A stretch of 64,000 nt of DNA from Triglochin maritima (lineage: Eukaryota > Streptophyta > Magnoliopsida > Alismatales > Juncaginaceae): contig OY821788.1 in assembly GCA_963682175.1 (NCBI GenBank), forward strand, positions 34,353,585-34,417,584, written 5' to 3'. The position numbers were made by a program, and so were the translations under genes. Below the pieces are notes generated by a model. It saw only the letters and a program-made list of their open reading frames with translations, was not told the DNA's origin and searched no databases. This document shows positions 34,886 to 46,788 of this stretch, piece after piece; the first letter of the stretch is position 1; every line of letters begins with the position of its first letter.

Positions 34886-37800
34886 CGTAAAGATATGTTA
34901 CACAAAATGCTTTCCACAGTTGTCAAGCTTAAAATACAATATTTATTTGGAGAGAGACTAAATCTTGGTTGAATAAAATAACAATATCTGCACATGAGAC
35001 TGCTGGTTTTGGGGTGATATTTAAGAAGAAAATAGATGGACATGAAAAATATAATAATGGCTAACATGACAAGTTCTAATTGGTCCACCTTACTTTTCAT
35101 CCCACGTGATGTTACTGGGAAGCTTTGGAGCCCAAATTTGAGCTTGCCTGACATTTTCCTTTTTATATGCTTAAGGATATATAATTTAATATTGTTGATT
35201 AGGTTTAGAATGCATGATCATAAGATTAATATGTATTGTATTTCCCAGATTGTATACATATATGTAATGTAAACTACAACATTGTGATATTGTATATGTT
35301 TGCATTTTGGTACACTAAAAAATATTCTGCTTTTCTTCGAAACTCCACATTTGTAGGCAGAGAGAAAAAGGTCAGGTTGTAGCTGGTGAAATTTGAACCA
35401 TCAGAATTATTCGATTCAATTAATTATTAATTTCTTGCAACACGGTTTGCTTACATAAATAAGCTCCCATCAAAATCAATGTACAGAGAAAGTTGGGAGT
35501 ATTTTCCTTTATATTATTTTTTGTTAGTTACCTAATGATTTGATCCGAATCATTTGGCTCAAACTTGAAATTTCAGTTTGGATTGGATTTCGAAATTGAA
35601 AAATTGGATTGCAGATATATACGTCGTCGCAACCTACCTGTGCGTCAAAATAAATAACATCATTTGGGCAATGATTATGACAAACATGAATCAAAAGATG
35701 TTCATTCTTATGTGAGACAAGGACAAGGGAAGTATATATGTTGGAATTTTTGTAAGCTTCCAAAAGAATAAGACAATAAATAAATAAACCTTCGGAAAAT
35801 CATATCTCTTTCCATATATTGACTGACTTTTGTTTTGAAATCATGCAGTTTCCATCCAATTGCGGGCAATCTGTAAGCATGCATGCGTGTGCATTTCAGT
35901 TTTGACTTTTGTAGTTTTCCTAAAAGTTTCAATCATTTTTTTTCTTCTTTTGAGGCTTAGTTGTATTCCCACCAAGGGTAGGGTAGGGTAGGGTTGTGTC
36001 TACTCTTTTGAATTTTATGTTCATTATACGATGAACGTACGTTATGGATATCTTTTCGAAATTATACTAACTCCTAAACTCTAGTCATGGGCATTGGGCA
36101 ACATAAAAACTTTAAAATAAAAAAAAACTAAAGAAAGGACCTTAGAGAAGTGGAAAACATAAGGTACAACAACTTGAATACACCAGTTTTCAAGGGAACA
36201 AAATGCAAATTAATTATAGAGAAACAGGAAATTGACAAGTTCTATACTTCTATCATCTATGATAATAATAATAATAATAATATAAAAAAAGGAGCACTTA
36301 AAATCCAAAAACACATGCATGTGATTAGTGTGCACTGGAGTTAGAGACAAAATGTGTTTTGTACACTAATTATCTGTCTTTAGTGCAGTTAAACCAGTTC
36401 ACATGGTGGGAGGATTTTAAAACTGCTGATGCTGCACAATTATCTAAACCCATCTTGCTTATACTATGAGATTGTTCAACTTACAAGAAGAATCAGTTCC
36501 TAACAAATCATTTTTTCAATCATCCTACTATTATTTGCCAGAGTACACCCAATCATGTGTTGAAACATCTCTGTCTTTAGTTACAGAAAAATATCTCCCT
36601 TAGGGAAATGGACTAATAAGCACTGGTCTTCCACTCATGCTAATACGTTATAATATTTCCATCATTAGGTTCGTGTGAATAACTAAAGTGGGTTGCATCT
36701 TGAGATATATAGTTTAAACAAAAGACAAAAAAATATTAGTCTTTTTATATGTCTCCAAGGCATGAAACGAAACACAATAGGAGACAATGTGTCGATAATG
36801 TGTACCATAAGTCATGATTTTGAATTTCCAAAAAAAGGTAAATACAGAGTAAAAACAAACAAGATAACCAAGTACAGAAGCAAGTTCCAAATCCACTAGA
36901 AAAGTCTTCCAACTTTTTAACGTGGAAAGAGACATAGTTGAACTTGTTCTAACTGGATGTTGATGTTCGGTTCTGAAGATGCAGGGATAAATACAAGTGT
37001 TGCAGTCATAACCCTAAGCATAACAAAGTTGACTACAGACACCAATTGTTCGTACAGATTACTTCTGCAATTGTACAAAGTTGTCATTAGTGCCACAAAA
37101 TCTTGGGAGACTTGATTGTTTAAGTAATCATCAGTCAAAAATGCCATCAGGAATCCTGCCTTTATGTAACTAGTTGACAATTCATATGGCGGGTAATTGC
37201 AAAGATTAACATAAAAACTCTCTCTTCTGAATTCTGGCAGTGAGTGGTCAATGCCTAATGTTTTGTAGGGAAAGAATATAGTAGATATTTGACCTCCAAT
37301 CTGACAAAGTGATCCACAAAATCTTTCAATCCGTCAAAGATTTCTCTGCATGTCATCCAAGAAAACAGTACAAGATAATATATGGTAAAGCAATGAAGCT
37401 GGTAGCATTGAAATGCTGAAATATGATAAGAATATTAGTGCACCTAAAGCAGAAGAATCATTGAGAAATATGCAGCAATTGAAAAAAGAAAATATAAGCC
37501 TCTATTGTCCGTTCAATGTTGGGAACCTAAATAGTTTGCTACAAGCTAGCAACAAAATATAGATATTACAAGTGTATCAATTCAGGAAGTAATTCAGATG
37601 TCAGAACTTAATTAGTTTCATATATATCCTAGCCAACTAAAGACTTCGATGTTGTGGTAATAAACATGCTGGTTATTATATTTTATGATTTAAGACTACA
37701 TGTTAGGTGTCCTATGTTCCTAACGTTCAAGCAACAGAACATCTACTCACAGCAAATGCAAAACTTGGCAGCTGCTTTAACAGAAAATATTATAGAAGGA

Positions 37801-38119
37801 AGAGAAAGTATTCTCACTCCATCTCACAAGTCACACCCCTACTTCCCTGCGAATTGCTAGCAAACCCGATCCCCTTGATTGTGGTTGTATGTTCCAAGCT
37901 ACAAGACTAATTCTTCTCTGTCATATAATTTGAATTTCTTCAGAACCATGACTCAGTACAAGAAAGAAAAGTCTCAACTCAGACCAACAGACCAAAACAC
38001 TTTATAATGAAAAACCAATATCGACATTCGTAGATTGAAAACCAATACATTTACGAGAAAAAGAACATAAACTATCTGTTAGGAACAAAATAATATACAT
38101 ATATGTATGACTTCATTAT
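34886..38119. other. Gene-poor intergenic stretch
   Basis: AT-rich DNA with short simple repeats: gggta repeats at about 35975-35993 and an ATA/AAT run at about 36260-36282. No open frame has family features. Confidence 0.5.
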
Positions 38120-38776
38120 TCAGGTGTGATGTGATTGATACACAAAAGTAAATTTCTCCATGTTAGTATATGTGATCACAGAAGGCACAATACCATTGTT
38201 TTTCATCTCGAGAATTGTCTTCTCCGCCTCATCGGTCCTGCTTGTGAAGCACCAGTCATGAACTAAAATGTTAAATGTGTAAGCATTTGGGATAACTTCA
38301 GCCTTGTAGCGTAAAAAAAAACTTCATGAGCAACATCAACCATTTTCTCCTTACAGAGTGTGTCTAGTAGAATGTTCATGATTTCAACGTCCCTCTCGAG
38401 TCCAACGGTTTTGAGACCATCAAATGTTTTCACGGCGTCTTCCCATCTGCCCCCAGCCACGAGCCTCCTCATCACCTTTGTCATAGTGCAGACTGCAGAC
38501 AGTAATAAGACCTCTTCGACACATCTCGCCAACCAAAACCCACATCATGGCCATTTGCTTCATCCTTCCCAAAATATCAACCATCTTAGTGTACGCATCA
38601 GAACGGTGCACGTAACCAGATTGCAGACAAACCCATCTAAAGGAACCCAAAGCAGACTTCCAGTCGTCTCCAAATCTCTGCAGCAGATCAGCAACCATTG
38701 CTTCCGAGACTTGTAATTTTGAACAAAGTGGGTCATTTTGAAGAGACCCAACAACATCCTCAACTTTCCCCCGTCG
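38120..38776 (-). pseudogene. PPR-protein pseudogene, C-terminal fragment
   Basis: Minus-strand frames encode recognisable pentatricopeptide-repeat sequence: GKVEDVVGSLQNDP, DWKSALGSFRWVCLQSGY, YTKMVDILGRMKQM, MTKVMRRLVAGGRWEDAVKT, LLDTLCKEKMVDVAHEVFF, and IPNAYTFNILVHDWC. This is the organisation of plant mitochondrial PPR proteins. The frame changes at a short gcagactgcagac duplication near 38490-38500 and again at a run of A near 38308-38316. The reading ends at a stop at 38122-38120, far short of a full PPR protein. The upstream end stops exactly where the Ty1-copia LTR begins (38777), and a matching N-terminal piece lies at 46789-46996. Confidence 0.75.
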
Positions 38777-39662
38777 TGTTGGAATTAGTTTATAATTGTT
38801 GATACAGGAATTCTGGGAGAATCGGTCGACCGAAACTTAAGTCACGGTCGACCGAATTACTCCAGGAGTCATGAGGCTCGGAAAAGATCGAGGATCGGTC
38901 GACCGGTTCTGGGAATTCGGTCGACCGAAAAACATCAGTAGATTTGGAGCTCAGGATCGATCGAGATCCGGTCGACCGGTGTTGTGCATGCGGTCGACCG
39001 CAAAGCGACAATAGATGCGAGATGAAAATCGGCATGCAGATCAGTCGACTGGTGTTGGACTCGCGGTCGACCGAAAACGTCGAGGAGCTTCGGGCGCTAT
39101 TCAGAAGCGCGGAACGGTCGACCGCTCGGGGCGAGCCGTCGACCGAATGTTGGCAGTTACGCGAACTAACCGAACACCGGTCGACCGATGGGCAATTCCG
39201 GTCGACCGTTTTAAGGCAGTTATGCACGATCTGAATTATTCTCTGTACAAATTTAGCCCATTATAAATAGGTTTTTTGCCATAATCTTGTAACATAACAT
39301 ACAATACTTATTTCCTTAAGAGAGATTAGGCTAGAGAGATCTAGAGTGCTTTGGGAGACACATTGCTTCAAAATGTTTGTAATCTCGGAGACTTCTCTTG
39401 TTGGATAAGAGCTTCAAGGAAAAGAAACTCGCAGGAGACCCCCCAAGGACGTAGGCATTTTGCCGAACCTTGTAAAATCGCGTGTGTCGTGGTTTGCTTC
39501 AAGTGTGTTGTGTGTTTGTTTGCTATTTCATCTTATTAGTGTTTTCTTGTTGCATTGAGTTTGGGAGAGGGTCAGAAGTTATAGTTTCCGCATTCAATAT
39601 TTGTTTTCGCGGTGCGTGTAATCCGTGTCGTATAAGTGCATTGTTAGATCCCCCTCCCAACA
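38777..39662 (+). repeat. 5' LTR of the Ty1-copia element
   Basis: Begins tgttggaatt and ends ctcccaaca. The first 450 bases carry about a dozen copies or variants of the palindrome cggtcgaccg. The downstream portion resembles a promoter and R/U5 region (ttataaatag at about 39263, then a long untranslated stretch). Confidence 0.92.
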
Positions 39663-39664
39663 GC

Positions 39665-39675
39665 TGGTATCAGAG
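39665..39675 (+). promoter_or_regulatory. Primer-binding site of the Ty1-copia element
   Basis: tggtatcagag lies two bases after the 5' LTR. It is complementary to the 3' end of initiator tRNA-Met, the usual plant Ty1-copia primer. Confidence 0.9.
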
Positions 39676-39692
39676 TTTTGGTTGCACTTTTG

Positions 39693-42600
39693 ATGGCGGA
39701 GGAAGCGTGGAATTTTCGGGTGGAGAAATTCACCGGGAAAGGGAACTTCTCAACATGGCAACGGAGGGTTCGTGAGTTGATGTCTCAGACGGACAGATTA
39801 TTGTTGACGTTGGATGGAGTTGAGAAGAAGCCTTCGAAGATGACCGACGAAAAGTGGGAGAGTCTGAATCTCCGGGCTATTGGAATCATCGAGTTGTGCC
39901 TCTCGGATGATTTGCTTTTCGAGGAATCGGGGAAGACCGCGGTAGAATATTGAAAACTTCTGGAGGAGAGGTTCATGAAGAAGAACCTTAACAACAAGTT
40001 AAATCTGAAGCGTCAGCTGTACATGCTTCGGATGAAGGAGAACACGCCGTTCATTGAGCATCTCTCGGTGTTCAATAAGTTGATAGCTGATCAGACTCAG
40101 CTTGAGGACAAGATGGAGGATGTAGACAAGACAATGTTGTTATTAACGTCGCTGCCGGACTCGTATGAGAACATGGTGAATACGATCATATATGGCAAGG
40201 ATTCGTTGGTGTTGGAGGAGGTCAAGGGAACGCTGATCTCCTACGATGCAAGGAGGAATTCTGGTAGTAGCTCTTTCGAGAAGGGTGAAGGATTGATAGC
40301 AGCACCGGAAAGGGGCAGGACGAGTAACAAAGGAAGAAGCAACGGAAGGGGCCGGTCCAAATCAAAGGGGAAATCCTTTGAATGTTTTTTCTGCAAGAAG
40401 GTTGGTCATATGAAACGTGATTGTAGAGCCTTCAAGGAGTCGCTGCAGAAAGGGAAAGACGGGTACAACTCCGCTAGCGTGGTGGAGGAAAAGAACGAAG
40501 TCGACGTTCTAACGGTTTGCGCTGCAGGTATTGACAAATCATCATCTGGATGGATTTTGGATACAGGAGCATCTTTTCACATGTGCCCAGAAAAGGAGTG
40601 GTTCACATCCTATGAGCCACTGAAAGGAGGGATCGTTGTTATGGGCAACGATGCACTGTGCACTACCGTCGGTATTGGTTCCGTACAGTTCAAGATGTTC
40701 GATGAGTGCATTCGAACGCTGACGAGTGTACGTCACATACCGGAGTTGAAGAAGAATCTGATTTCTCTAGGAGATCTTGATACTCTCGGGTGGAGATGGT
40801 CCGACGGGGACGAAAAGATCAAGGTCACTCATGGGGCGATGACAGTGATAAAAGGAACCAAGGTGGGCAACTTGTATTGGATGCTCGGGAATACAGTAAC
40901 AGGAAAAGGTGCAGCAAATGTTGCACGCGACAAAGACAGCACCGCACTTTGGCATATGAGGCTTGGTCATATGTCGGAAAAGGGTTTGTGTGAGCTACAT
41001 AAACAGGGACTGTTGAAGGGTGTTAAGAGCTGCAAATTGGATTTTTGCAAGTATTGTGTCTTCGGTAAACAGCACGGGATTCGATTCAAGATGGCTATCC
41101 ACAAGACGAGGGAAATTCTGGAGTATGTGCACTCAGACGTCTGGGGAGCGGCTCAGGTTTGGTCAAAGGGTGGAGCCGAATATTTCGTCACATTCATAGA
41201 CGACTTCTCAAGGAAGGTATGGGTTTATTTTCTAAAAAATAAATTTGATGTCTTTGATAAGTTTAAAACATGGAAGACCCAAGTAGAGAAAAGTACAGGA
41301 AAATTTGTTAAGTGCTTACGGACAGATAACGGATGTGAGTACACCTCAAGGGAGTTTGCAAGTTTCTGTGAGAAAGAAGGCGTCACGAGGCATTTCACTA
41401 CACCGCGGAGTCCGGAACAAAACGACGTAGCTGAAAGGATGAACATGACACTATGTGAACGGGCAAGGAGCATGAGACTTCATGCAAATCTGTCGAAGGA
41501 TTTCTAGGCGGAAGCAGTAGATCTTGCATGTTACTTGGTAAATATCTCACCGTCATCAGCACTTGAATTAAAGACGCCTCAGGAAGTGTGGACGGGTGAG
41601 CTATTTGACTACTCGAGGCTTAGGATATTTGGATGCAAAGCCTATGCGTTGGTCGATGAGACACAATGGTCGAAGCTGGATTCGAAATGGAAGGAGTGCA
41701 TATTCCTTAGTTACGATAGGACAATGAAAGGATATAAGCTTTGGGATCCGGTGAGCAAGAAGGTACTCCTACGGAGTAATGTGGTCTTTGATGAGACAAG
41801 TTTGCTCAATGACCTTGAGGAGAAAGAGCAGCAAGAGGTTCCCATGCAGCAAGACGAAATTGAAGTTGGGGTCACGACTTCAAGGGAAGAATCGAATCAA
41901 GAAGTTCAGCAGGAAACAATTGACTCACGAGTAGAGGAGGAATCTGAGCAAGAGAGTATTGCTCAAGGAAGGCAGAGGAGGATCACAAAGGCACCGGTGA
42001 GGTATGATCACGATGATGCTAGTATTGCATTTGCACTTGTTACTGAATGTGGGGACCCTTGCACATTCGAAGAAGCTATTGAGCAGGAGGACAGGAACAA
42101 GTGGATGGTGTCATGACCGAAGAGATGAAATCTCTTCATAAGAATCAAACTTGGGAGTTAACGGAGTTTCCCAAGGGAAAGCGCGCGATTGAGTGCAAGT
42201 GGATCTTCAGGAAGAAGGAATGGTCATCTCCTATGGAGGAGATAAAGTATAAAGCAAGGTTGGTGGCAAAAGGATATGCTCAGAAGGAAGGGGTCGATTA
42301 CAACGAGATCTTCTCACCCGTTGTAAAGCATACCTCTATTAGAGTGTTGTTAGCTATGGTAGCGATGAACAACATGGAGTTAGAGCATATGGACGTAAAG
42401 ACAGTTTTTCTTCACGGGCACATAGAGGAAGAAATTTATATGAGGCAGTTGGATGCGTTCATCGCACGAGGCAAGGAAGGACAAGTATGCAAGCTGAAGA
42501 AGTCCCTCTATGGACTTAAGCAATCGTCGAGGCAGTGGTACAAAAGGTTCGATTTATTTATGATTAATAATGGTTTTGTACGGTGCGATTATGATAGTTG

Positions 42601-43645
42601 TGTATACCTGTGGAGTCTTGGAGACGGAACACACGTGTTCTTGCTTGTGTATGTGGATGACATGTTGATCACGACTAAGGAGATGAAGCATATAGATGAT
42701 CTCAAACTTAAGCTTCACGGGGAGTTTGAGATGAAAGACCTCAGGAGTGCAAAGAAAATTCTCGGTATGGAGATCTCCATGGATACCGAAAAAGGTGAAA
42801 TTCTGCTCACTCAAATGAGTTATATCCGGAAGGTACTCGAGAGGTATAATATCGAGAACACCAAGCAGGTGGCCACACCTATAAGTGCTCACTTCAAGCT
42901 CTCGTTGAAGTGCAACCCCTCTACTGAAAAGGAAAGGAGAGATATGGAGAGAGTTCCATATGCTAGTGCAGTCGGATCCGTTATGTATGCTATGATCTGC
43001 ACTAGGCCAGACATTTCACACGTAGTTAGCCTTGTGAGTCGTTATATGGCTAACCCAGGAAAAGAGCATTGGGAAGCGTTGAAGTGGTTGTTGAGGTACC
43101 TGAAGGGAACCATGGATGTTAGCTTGAAGTTCACCAAAGATGGAGCACAAAGGCAGGTTGAGGGGTACGTTGATTCAGATTACGCTGGAGATCTGGATAA
43201 ACGGAGGTCCACAACAGGGTACGTGTTCACTTTGGGTGGAGGTCCAGTGAGTTGGAGATTGGTTCTCCAACATACTACCGCGTTGTCTACTACGGAAGCG
43301 GAGTACATGGCCATTGTCGATGCCGGAAAAGAAGCTATATGGTTGAAGGGTTTGGTTAACTCTTTGGGGATGGAACGGGAAGTGACCAAATTGCATTGCG
43401 ATAGTCAAAGTGCAATTAATCTAGCCAAGGATCAGACGTTCCATTCAAGGACCAAACATATTGAAGTGAGGTACCATACGATCCGAGAGTGGATCGAAAA
43501 AGCGCAGGTTGTTCTCCAGAAAATCGACACAAGTGAGAATCCTGCCGAGATAATGACCAAGGTCGTCAATCGGGAGAAGTTCGAGTTGTGCTCGAAGCTT
43601 CTCAATGTCCTCAGAGAGCGAGAAGGAGAAGCGCTCCGGGGGTAG
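39693..43645 (+). pseudogene. Interrupted Ty1-copia gag-pol polyprotein
   Basis: One polyprotein region is broken three times: a stop TGA at 39951-39953 in gag, a stop TAG at 41505-41507 in integrase, and a one-base frame change near 42113, after which the reading continues in another frame (42101-43645). Visible domains in order: gag (EEAWNFRVEKFTGKGNFSTW), a CCHC zinc knuckle (CFFCKKVGHMKRDC), protease (WILDTGASFHMC), the GAG-pre-integrase motif (LWHMRLGHMSEKGL), the integrase core (RTDNGCEYTS), reverse transcriptase (QWYKRFD, LLVYVDDMLI) and RNase H (DSDYAGD, STTGYVF, TEAEYMA). The integrase has QNDVAER where QNGVAER is usual. As it stands it cannot make a full polyprotein. Confidence 0.95.
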
Positions 43646-43726
43646 CGCTAAAAAGTGCTTCTAGGAAGCACAACGGATGCGGGGGCAGAGAAGGCTAAGG
43701 TAACAATTCTAAACCAAGGTGAAGAT

Positions 43727-44581
43727 TGTTGGAATTGGTTTATAATTGTTGATACAGGAATGCTGGGAGAATCGGTCGACCGAAACTGAAGTCACGGTCG
43801 ACCGAATTACTCCAGGAGCCATGGGGCTCGGAAAAGATCGAGGATCGGTCGTCCGGTTCTGGGAATTCGGTCGACCGAAAAACGTCGGTAGATTTGGAGC
43901 TCATGATCGATCGAGATCCGGTCGACCGGTGCTGGGCACGCGGTCGACCGAAAAGCGATAGTAGATGCGAGATGAAAATCGGCATGCAGATCGGTCGACC
44001 GGTGTTGGACTCGCGGTCAACCGAAAACGTCGAGGAGCTTCGGGCGCTATTCAGAAGCGCGGAATGGTCGACCGGCTCGGGGCGAGCGGTCGACCGAATG
44101 TTGGTAGTTACACGAACTAACCGAACACCGGTCGACCGATGGGCAATTTCGGTCGACCGTTTTGAGGCAGTTATGCACGATCTGAATTATTCCCTATACG
44201 AATTTAGCTCATTATAAATATGTTTTTTGCCATAATCTTGTAACATACAATACTTATTTCCTTGAGAGAGATTAGACTAGAGAGATATCTAGAGTGCTTT
44301 GGGAGACACATTGCTTCAAAACGTTTGTAATCTCGGAGACTTCTCTTGTTGGAGAAGAGCTTCAAGGAAAGGAAACCCGCAGGAGACCCCCTAAGGACGT
44401 AGGCATTTTGCCGAACCTTGTAAAATCACGTGTGTCGTGGTTTGCTTCAAGTGTGTTGTGTGTTTGCTTGCTATTTCATCTTATTAGTGTTTTCTTGTTG
44501 CATTGAGTTTGGGAGAGGGTCAGAAGTTATAGTTTCCGCATTCAACATTCGTTTTTGTGGTGCGTGTAATCCGTGTCGTAT
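43727..44581 (+). repeat. 3' LTR of the Ty1-copia element, right end missing
   Basis: Matches the 5' LTR from tgttggaatt to ccgtgtcgtat and then diverges abruptly. The final segment through cccaaca is absent. A different repeat-rich element follows immediately. Confidence 0.92.
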
Positions 44582-44929
44582 GGGCCGTGATAAACGGACG
44601 CGGGCGTCACGGACGTGCCTTACGTGGATCTGTACAGCTCAGATATTTTCTTTGAGTCAACGTCCAGTCAGCGAAATTTCTCTTCGCGCGTTTTGGTCTT
44701 TTTAAAAAACGCCGGTTCTTTAAGTTGAACGATTCATTTCCCAATACACTGATAAGACAGTGTGCAGACCCTAGGACATCGTGCAGTCTCATTATTCGTG
44801 CAGAGCTCACACTTATCATAATAAAATATTTGTTTTTAAGTTTTACGTTGGATCAACTTAATTTGTCTAGCTTACTTTATGTGTGTGTGCAGTTGACATT
44901 ATGTGTTTGTCCTGTTTACGTTATGTGTC

Positions 44930-45545
44930 TGTCCGGAATAAGTGTATTTGCAGTCCGGAATAAGTGTATTTGTTGTCCGGAATAAGTGTATTTGTTGTCC
45001 GGTTTAAGAATAAAGTGTGTCCAGAAACAGAACATAAAGTTTGTCCGGAATAAGTGTATTTTTTGTCCGGAATAAGTGTATTTGCAGTCCGGAATAAGTG
45101 TATTTGTTGTCCGGAATAAGTGTATTTGTTGTCCGGTTTAAGAGTAAAGTGTGTCCAGAAATGGAACCTAAAGTTTGTCCGGAATAAGTGTATTTGCTGT
45201 CCGGAATAAGTGTATTTGCTGTCCGGAATCGGAATAAGTGTATTTGTTGTCCGGAATAAGTGTATTTGCAGTCTGGAATAAGTGTAGTCGTCCAGAATAA
45301 GAAGAAAGTGTGTTCAGAAACGGAACAGAAAGTTTGTCCGGAATAAGTGTATTTGCTGTCCGGAATAAGTGTATTTGCTGTCCGGAATCGGAATAAGTGT
45401 ATTTGTTGTCCGGAATAAGTGTATTTGCAGTCCCGGAATAAGTGTAGTCGTCCAGAATAAGAAGAAAGTGTGTTCAGAAACGAAACAGAAAGTTTGTCCG
45501 GAATAAGTGTATTTGCTGTCCGGAATAAGTGTAGTTCCTGTCCGG
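44930..45545. repeat. Tandem repeat array, unit gtccggaataagtgtatttg
   Basis: About 20 units of a 20-22-base monomer (gtccggaataagtgtatttg plus c/t, a/t) are arranged in a higher-order pattern. Blocks ending in aaagtgtgtccagaaacagaa recur at about 45012, 45147, 45306 and 45466, a period of 135-160 bases. Confidence 0.95.
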
Positions 45546-45837
45546 TTTAGGAAGAAAATTTGTCCTGTTTATGTAGAAAGTTTGTCCTGTTTTGTCCTGT
45601 TTATGTAGAAAGTTTGTCTTGTTTTGTCCTGTTATGTACAAAGTTTGTCATGTTTTGTCATGTTTATGTAGAAAGTTTGTCCTGTTTATGTAGAAAGTTT
45701 GTCCTATTTTGTGCTGTTTATGTAGAAAGTTTGTCCTGTTTATGTAGAAAGTTTGTCTTGTTTATGTAGAAAGTTTGTCCTGTTTATGTAGAATGTTTGT
45801 CCAGTTTATGTAGAAAGTTTGTCATGTTTATGTAGAT
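45546..45837. repeat. Tandem repeat array, unit tgtcctgtttatgtagaaagtt
   Basis: About 12 units of a roughly 22-base monomer directly follow the first array. The sequence drifts (tgtcttg, tgtcatg) between units. Confidence 0.95.
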
Positions 45838-46089
45838 ACAATGAGAGCACAATGAGATATTGATGGTACATATTATTGATGATAACTATTACACAATAAG
45901 ATACAATGAGAGCACAAAGACAAACAAACAATACAAGCACAAACACAAACACACAAAAATTACAAAAATAATATATCTTATCCCAGTAAATCACACACAA
46001 ACAAACAATACAAACACACACAAATTACAAAGATAATATATATTTTCCCAGTAAATCGGAAAGAAGATGTAAGACTTAAACATGATCGT

Positions 46090-46338
46090 CTCATTCACGC
46101 TGCTTACGTTGTGAAGAACCTTGGGAGTCGACATCAGACGCTTCTTCGACGTAATATCTTACTCGAAATGGTGATTTATTACGGAGAGATGTACGACATA
46201 AACCGAACAGACGTAAGTCTTCACCACGGAGCGTTGTACCTCTCTCCGGAATAAATCACCATTTCGAGCAAGATATTATTTCGAAGAAGCATCTGATGCC
46301 GACTCCCAGGGTTCTTCACAACGTAAGCAGCGTGAATG
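46090..46338. repeat. Long inverted repeat, about 105-base arms
   Basis: The left arm (46090-46194) and right arm (46235-46338) are reverse complements with only a few mismatches. They share catcagacgcttcttcga and gaaatggtgatttatt. A loop of about 40 bases separates them. A third, directly oriented copy of the left arm lies at about 46496-46596. Confidence 0.92.
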
Positions 46339-46788
46339 GGGCGGTCGATGACACTCTTTCTTTCTTCTTCCTTCTTTTTCTGTCATGGGCACTCGAACAA
46401 TGCAGCAAAGATGTTGTGGTGCGAAGTCTTCACCACCGGATCGTCACATTCACGATGCTAACGCTGACAAGAACATTGGGAAGTCTTCGCACCGTCCCAT
46501 TCACACTGCTTACGTTGTGAAGAATCCTGGGAGTCGGCATCAGACGCTTCTTCGACATAATATCTTGCTAGAAATGGTGATTTATTCTGGAGAGAAAGAA
46601 TGAAGAAGAAAGAAAGAGTGTCATCATATTTGTATTTGGGTGGAGAGAGAGAACGTGCTGAGTTGAAACACATTTAATGTGATTTGAGTGGACATCAGGA
46701 AGAAAAAACAAAAAAACATTCATGTTTTGGCCACGTAAGGGTTGACATGGATGTCCACGTAGAACGTGTCCGTGATGCGCTGCGTTCA

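Larger units (their letters stand above)
38777..44581 (+). mobile_element. Ty1-copia LTR retrotransposon, defective
   Basis: The element has an 886-bp 5' LTR (38777-39662), a primer-binding site, an interrupted gag-pol region (39693-43645) and a 3' LTR (43727-44581) that lacks its last 30-odd bases. The domain order gag, protease, integrase, RT, RNase H identifies Ty1-copia. By eye the LTRs differ by about 5% over their first 250 bases, so the insertion is not recent. It lies inside the PPR pseudogene, in the opposite orientation. Because the right end is truncated, no target-site duplication can be tested. Confidence 0.95.

Noticed and set aside
38790..39234. Open frames of about 100-145 aa in the LTR
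   Set aside because: They arise from the GC-rich palindromes that suppress stop codons. Both strands and both LTRs show them, so they are compositional.
44930..45837. CRISPR-like appearance of regularly repeated 20-mers
   Set aside because: The units are head-to-tail without unique spacers, and the genome is a plant. These are satellite-type tandem repeats.
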